A stretch of 7,524 nt of DNA from contig JAKAUD010000161.1 in NCBI GenBank assembly GCA_021827885.1, forward strand, positions 1 through 7,524. Reading direction: 5' to 3'. Of this stretch, positions 5,424 to 7,524 are shown one piece after another. Made by a program: the position numbers and the translations under genes. This DNA is from Thermoplasmata archaeon. Its GTDB lineage: Archaea > Thermoplasmatota > Thermoplasmata > Thermoplasmatales > Thermoplasmataceae. Below the pieces are notes generated by a model that was not told where the DNA came from, did not search any database, and saw only the letters and a program-made list of their open reading frames with translations. Numbering within the stretch: position 1 is the first letter of the stretch; each line of letters starts with the position of its first letter.

Positions 5424-6596
5424 TTAAACATCGCCTTGAAAATTTTCGAAATGCGTTTGAATTTCATTGGTGGGTTTAGTGAGTCTTGCTTTCTCCTTGC
5501 GGTATTTGAATTTTGATAAAAATAAAATTAGGTCTTCTTTCCCATTGTTGCTAATGTCACTAACTGTATTCCACTGGATTTTTCCTAAATTTCTTACTAG
5601 TCTTGGTAAGTTCTCCCTCACTTTATATGTGGATATCGGGTCGTACTGTGGTTGGATTATTCCACTATCCCTCATAAGTTCAAATAACTCTTTAGAATAT
5701 TTATCTGAGACGTGAATGCCAGCGTCAAGGAATGCCTTAGATATCTGGGTTACAGCTGTTTCTTCAGTAAAACGAAGTTTTCGAGACAAAAAATAATCGG
5801 ATGTTTTAAGCAATAAAACCAAATTTACATATCTATCAATGACCTCTGGCTTCGAGACGCTGAATATTGAGTCTATATTTTGCTCACCATTCACAAGCCA
5901 TTTAACAAGATTTTGATTTGTATTTATGCAATAATTGTTTGTTTTCAAACCACATTTTTCCCATTCCTCTATGCCACCAATGTTTCCATAGGCATAAGTC
6001 ACTCTGTAATTGTCTATCCCCTTGTAAGCCTCTAATGCCCAGAGGATCACTTTGCAATGTGGTACGCTGACGGAAAGTGGCATTGACTTTGGATCTTGCG
6101 CCCCGTTAAACTTATATGGAAGTGAGAACAACTTATCAAATGTTGACCTATATGAAAATACAACAAATTCTGCGGTTCCAGGCTTATATTGAAGCCCCCT
6201 CAAGGCATTTAACTCATTTTTTTCTAAAAAAGCACCAAACTGTTCTGCATCCATTAATGTATTCTCGAATTCTAAGCTCTTTTGGCAGATATCTTCCCAA
6301 ATATCACGGGGTGGGCTACTAGTTTTAACCTCTACAAAGACTGGTTTAAGTATTCCTTTCGAAAGGCTTTCTTTTTCACAAAGCAATATGTCGATAGATC
6401 CTTCAATTCGTTTATTGACATGGAAGACTTCTGAGGCAACATAACTGTATCCATGTCCATTTTCCATGGAAAATGAGTTTACTATTATTCCACACAAATA
6501 GGAGTGAAGATATTGCGTTCTGATGCCTACGTCGAGTTCCTGTAACCTGCCTAATTCATAGAAGGGTTTACGCTTATTTTTTCTTACCGATATCAT
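5424..6596 (-). CDS. PD-(D/E)XK-type nuclease with probable C-terminal winged helix
   Basis: A 390-residue soluble protein. In the N-terminal half, EGSIDILL (Asp69) is followed 20 residues later by FVEVKTSS (Glu89-Val-Lys91). This D-x(n)-E-x-K arrangement on two adjacent strands is the metal-binding core of PD-(D/E)XK nucleases; Glu56 in ASEVF is a candidate for the upstream acidic residue. A helix (about 97-114) follows the core, as usual in the fold. Residues about 270-325 (RKLRFTEETAVTQISKAFLD, then SKELFELMRDSGII, then TYKV) look like a winged-helix DNA-binding domain. The C-terminus is basic. The start ATG overlaps the stop of the upstream gene (ATGA, 6593-6596), implying translational coupling and a joint function. 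The protein matches no named restriction, NurA or Shedu-type family by eye. A defence nuclease is the leading guess, and a mobile-element or repair nuclease is possible. Confidence 0.8.
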   Translation of the reverse strand: MISVRKNKRKPFYELGRLQELDVGIRTQYLHSYLCGIIVNSFSMENGHGYSYVASEVFHVNKRIEGSIDILLCEKESLSKGILKPVFVEVKTSSPPRDIWEDICQKSLEFENTLMDAEQFGAFLEKNELNALRGLQYKPGTAEFVVFSYRSTFDKLFSLPYKFNGAQDPKSMPLSVSVPHCKVILWALEAYKGIDNYRVTYAYGNIGGIEEWEKCGLKTNNYCINTNQNLVKWLVNGEQNIDSIFSVSKPEVIDRYVNLVLLLKTSDYFLSRKLRFTEETAVTQISKAFLDAGIHVSDKYSKELFELMRDSGIIQPQYDPISTYKVRENLPRLVRNLGKIQWNTVSDISNNGKEDLILFLSKFKYRKEKARLTKPTNEIQTHFENFQGDV

Positions 6597-7524
6597 ATCA
6601 CCTTCATTTCGGAAAGTGTACCCACTTCATCAATTGCAGAATAGATTTGGATAGATCTATATGGATCTCCCTTAAGTGTAGAAAGAAAAACCCGTCTGCC
6701 TGTTACTGTTAGATAATACACTCCGATGCTGTCTGTGTCCTCTTTTAGAAAATTCCTATATACAATTTTAGAGGAAATATGCCAATCCGAAATTTGATTC
6801 ATAATGGTAATCGTGGCTTTTTCACTTTCCTCTCGTTTGTAAGTTAGTGACGTTTGTATCTTGTAAAAGAGATCTAATGAAGTCACTGAATTGGAAAAAA
6901 TGAATAGTATTTTTTTCAAACTTGGTAAACTTTTATCTGTTTTTGATTTGAAAACTGCCCTTTCAGCGAAATTGAAAAGCTCCACGTTTACGTTGAAGAA
7001 TACCTTAATCAGATCATTGATGAAATTTAGGTGCAAGCTAGGATTCTCTGTGATTATAAATCCATCGTGAAATATTTCTATTGTTTGCTTCTTCTTGCTT
7101 TTTAATGCAAATGTGGCCCTGTATGGTTTTAGGCTTAATTTCTTATCCTGTTCTAATCTAGTCAAAATTACGTCATTGTCGGTGTGGTCCTTAAAATATG
7201 ATTGAAGTCTGGTTCCGCCTGACCTATATTCTCGCAAGACATAATCTAGATATTCATTTTCCAGTATCTCGAACATTTTTTCCTTAGATACCACAAACGG
7301 GTAAAGTCCTAAGAAACGCAGTTGCGCACCAATAGATTCAATTTCTTTTCGGTTCTTTAAAGTGCCGAATGCAATGAAAAAAGAATCGGTCTGATTAAAT
7401 AGTAAGATGTCAACTCCCATTTCTTCCCCATTTTGCTTATATATTAATCTTGAGACATTTTCAGTTACTTTTTCAAACTCACCATTTACAGTGCTTCCAA
7501 TGTTATTTTCTTTTTTAAATACTG
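6593..7524 (-). CDS. Hypothetical partner of the PD-(D/E)XK nuclease, 5' end probably outside the window
   Basis: Family not recognised. The first ATG in the window is at 7420 (275 residues), with GGGGA four bases upstream and a TATA-like TTAATATATAA about 22 bases upstream. The same frame, however, stays open for 34 more codons to the window edge with strongly coding-like use: 27 of 34 codons begin with a purine, and G is far commoner in the first than in the third position. No ATG, GTG or TTG occurs in that stretch. I therefore favour a start beyond the window, with 7420 as the alternative. Counting from Met7420, the protein has an N-terminal alpha/beta part, a strand-rich centre (YRATFALKSKKKQTIEIFHDG, near 100-120, quoted in part: ATFALKS and TIEIFHDGFIIT) and a C-terminal segment of about 200-250 whose YYLTVTGRRVF resembles the wing of a winged helix. 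It is soluble, with no Walker motif or nuclease motif. It is coupled to the nuclease gene by an ATGA overlap. Confidence 0.75.
   Translation of the reverse strand, partial: VFKKENNIGSTVNGEFEKVTENVSRLIYKQNGEEMGVDILLFNQTDSFFIAFGTLKNRKEIESIGAQLRFLGLYPFVVSKEKMFEILENEYLDYVLREYRSGGTRLQSYFKDHTDNDVILTRLEQDKKLSLKPYRATFALKSKKKQTIEIFHDGFIITENPSLHLNFINDLIKVFFNVNVELFNFAERAVFKSKTDKSLPSLKKILFIFSNSVTSLDLFYKIQTSLTYKREESEKATITIMNQISDWHISSKIVYRNFLKEDTDSIGVYYLTVTGRRVFLSTLKGDPYRSIQIYSAIDEVGTLSEMKVI

Noticed and set aside
5424..7524. HerA-NurA or Shedu system
   Set aside because: The partner has no Walker A/B motifs as HerA would. The nuclease shows no NurA layout, and I cannot match it to the Shedu (DUF4263) pattern.
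1..7524. CRISPR array, tRNA or rRNA genes
   Set aside because: I saw no regularly spaced direct repeats, no cloverleaf with a T-arm motif and no rRNA-like stretch on either strand.

Overview
The window looks like chromosomal DNA from an archaeon, probably of the Thermoplasmata/Thermoplasmatales type. Several genes have a T/A-rich TATA-like box about 24-30 bases before a start codon with no Shine-Dalgarno sequence, which suggests leaderless transcripts. AGA, AGG and ATA codons are frequent. The gene content (IS110-type transposase, AbrB-type swapped-hairpin regulator, many family orphans) fits an archaeal accessory region. The lineage is inferred from style, as no marker gene is present.

Layout from left to right. 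(1) 1-839, minus: a 5'-truncated IS110-family transposase that runs off the left edge. (2) 856-2109, minus: a 417-residue helical orphan with a good Shine-Dalgarno site and a weak HEPN-like pattern. (3) 2110-2368: intergenic DNA holding a 73-base nested imperfect hairpin. (4) 2369-3130, plus: a transglutaminase-like protein with an intact Cys-His-Asp triad but a doubtful 5' end. (5) 3367-3525, plus: a 52-residue AbrB-type DNA-binding protein with no toxin partner beside it. (6) 3550-5391: a duplicated two-gene module. An 89-residue protein (minus) is divergent from a 310-residue protein (plus). It is followed by a 90-residue paralogue of the first (plus) and a 45-codon remnant of a paralogue of the second (minus). 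(7) 5424-7524, minus: an AT-rich two-gene operon with an ATGA overlap, encoding an uncharacterised protein and then a PD-(D/E)XK-type nuclease with a probable C-terminal winged helix.

The strongest candidates for something undescribed are the nuclease operon and the duplicated module next to it. The operon is a plausible defence or DNA-processing cassette. Its composition differs sharply from the module to its left, and it begins where the second copy of the 310-residue family is cut off. This suggests that insertion of the cassette removed most of that gene. The first gene of the operon probably starts outside the window.
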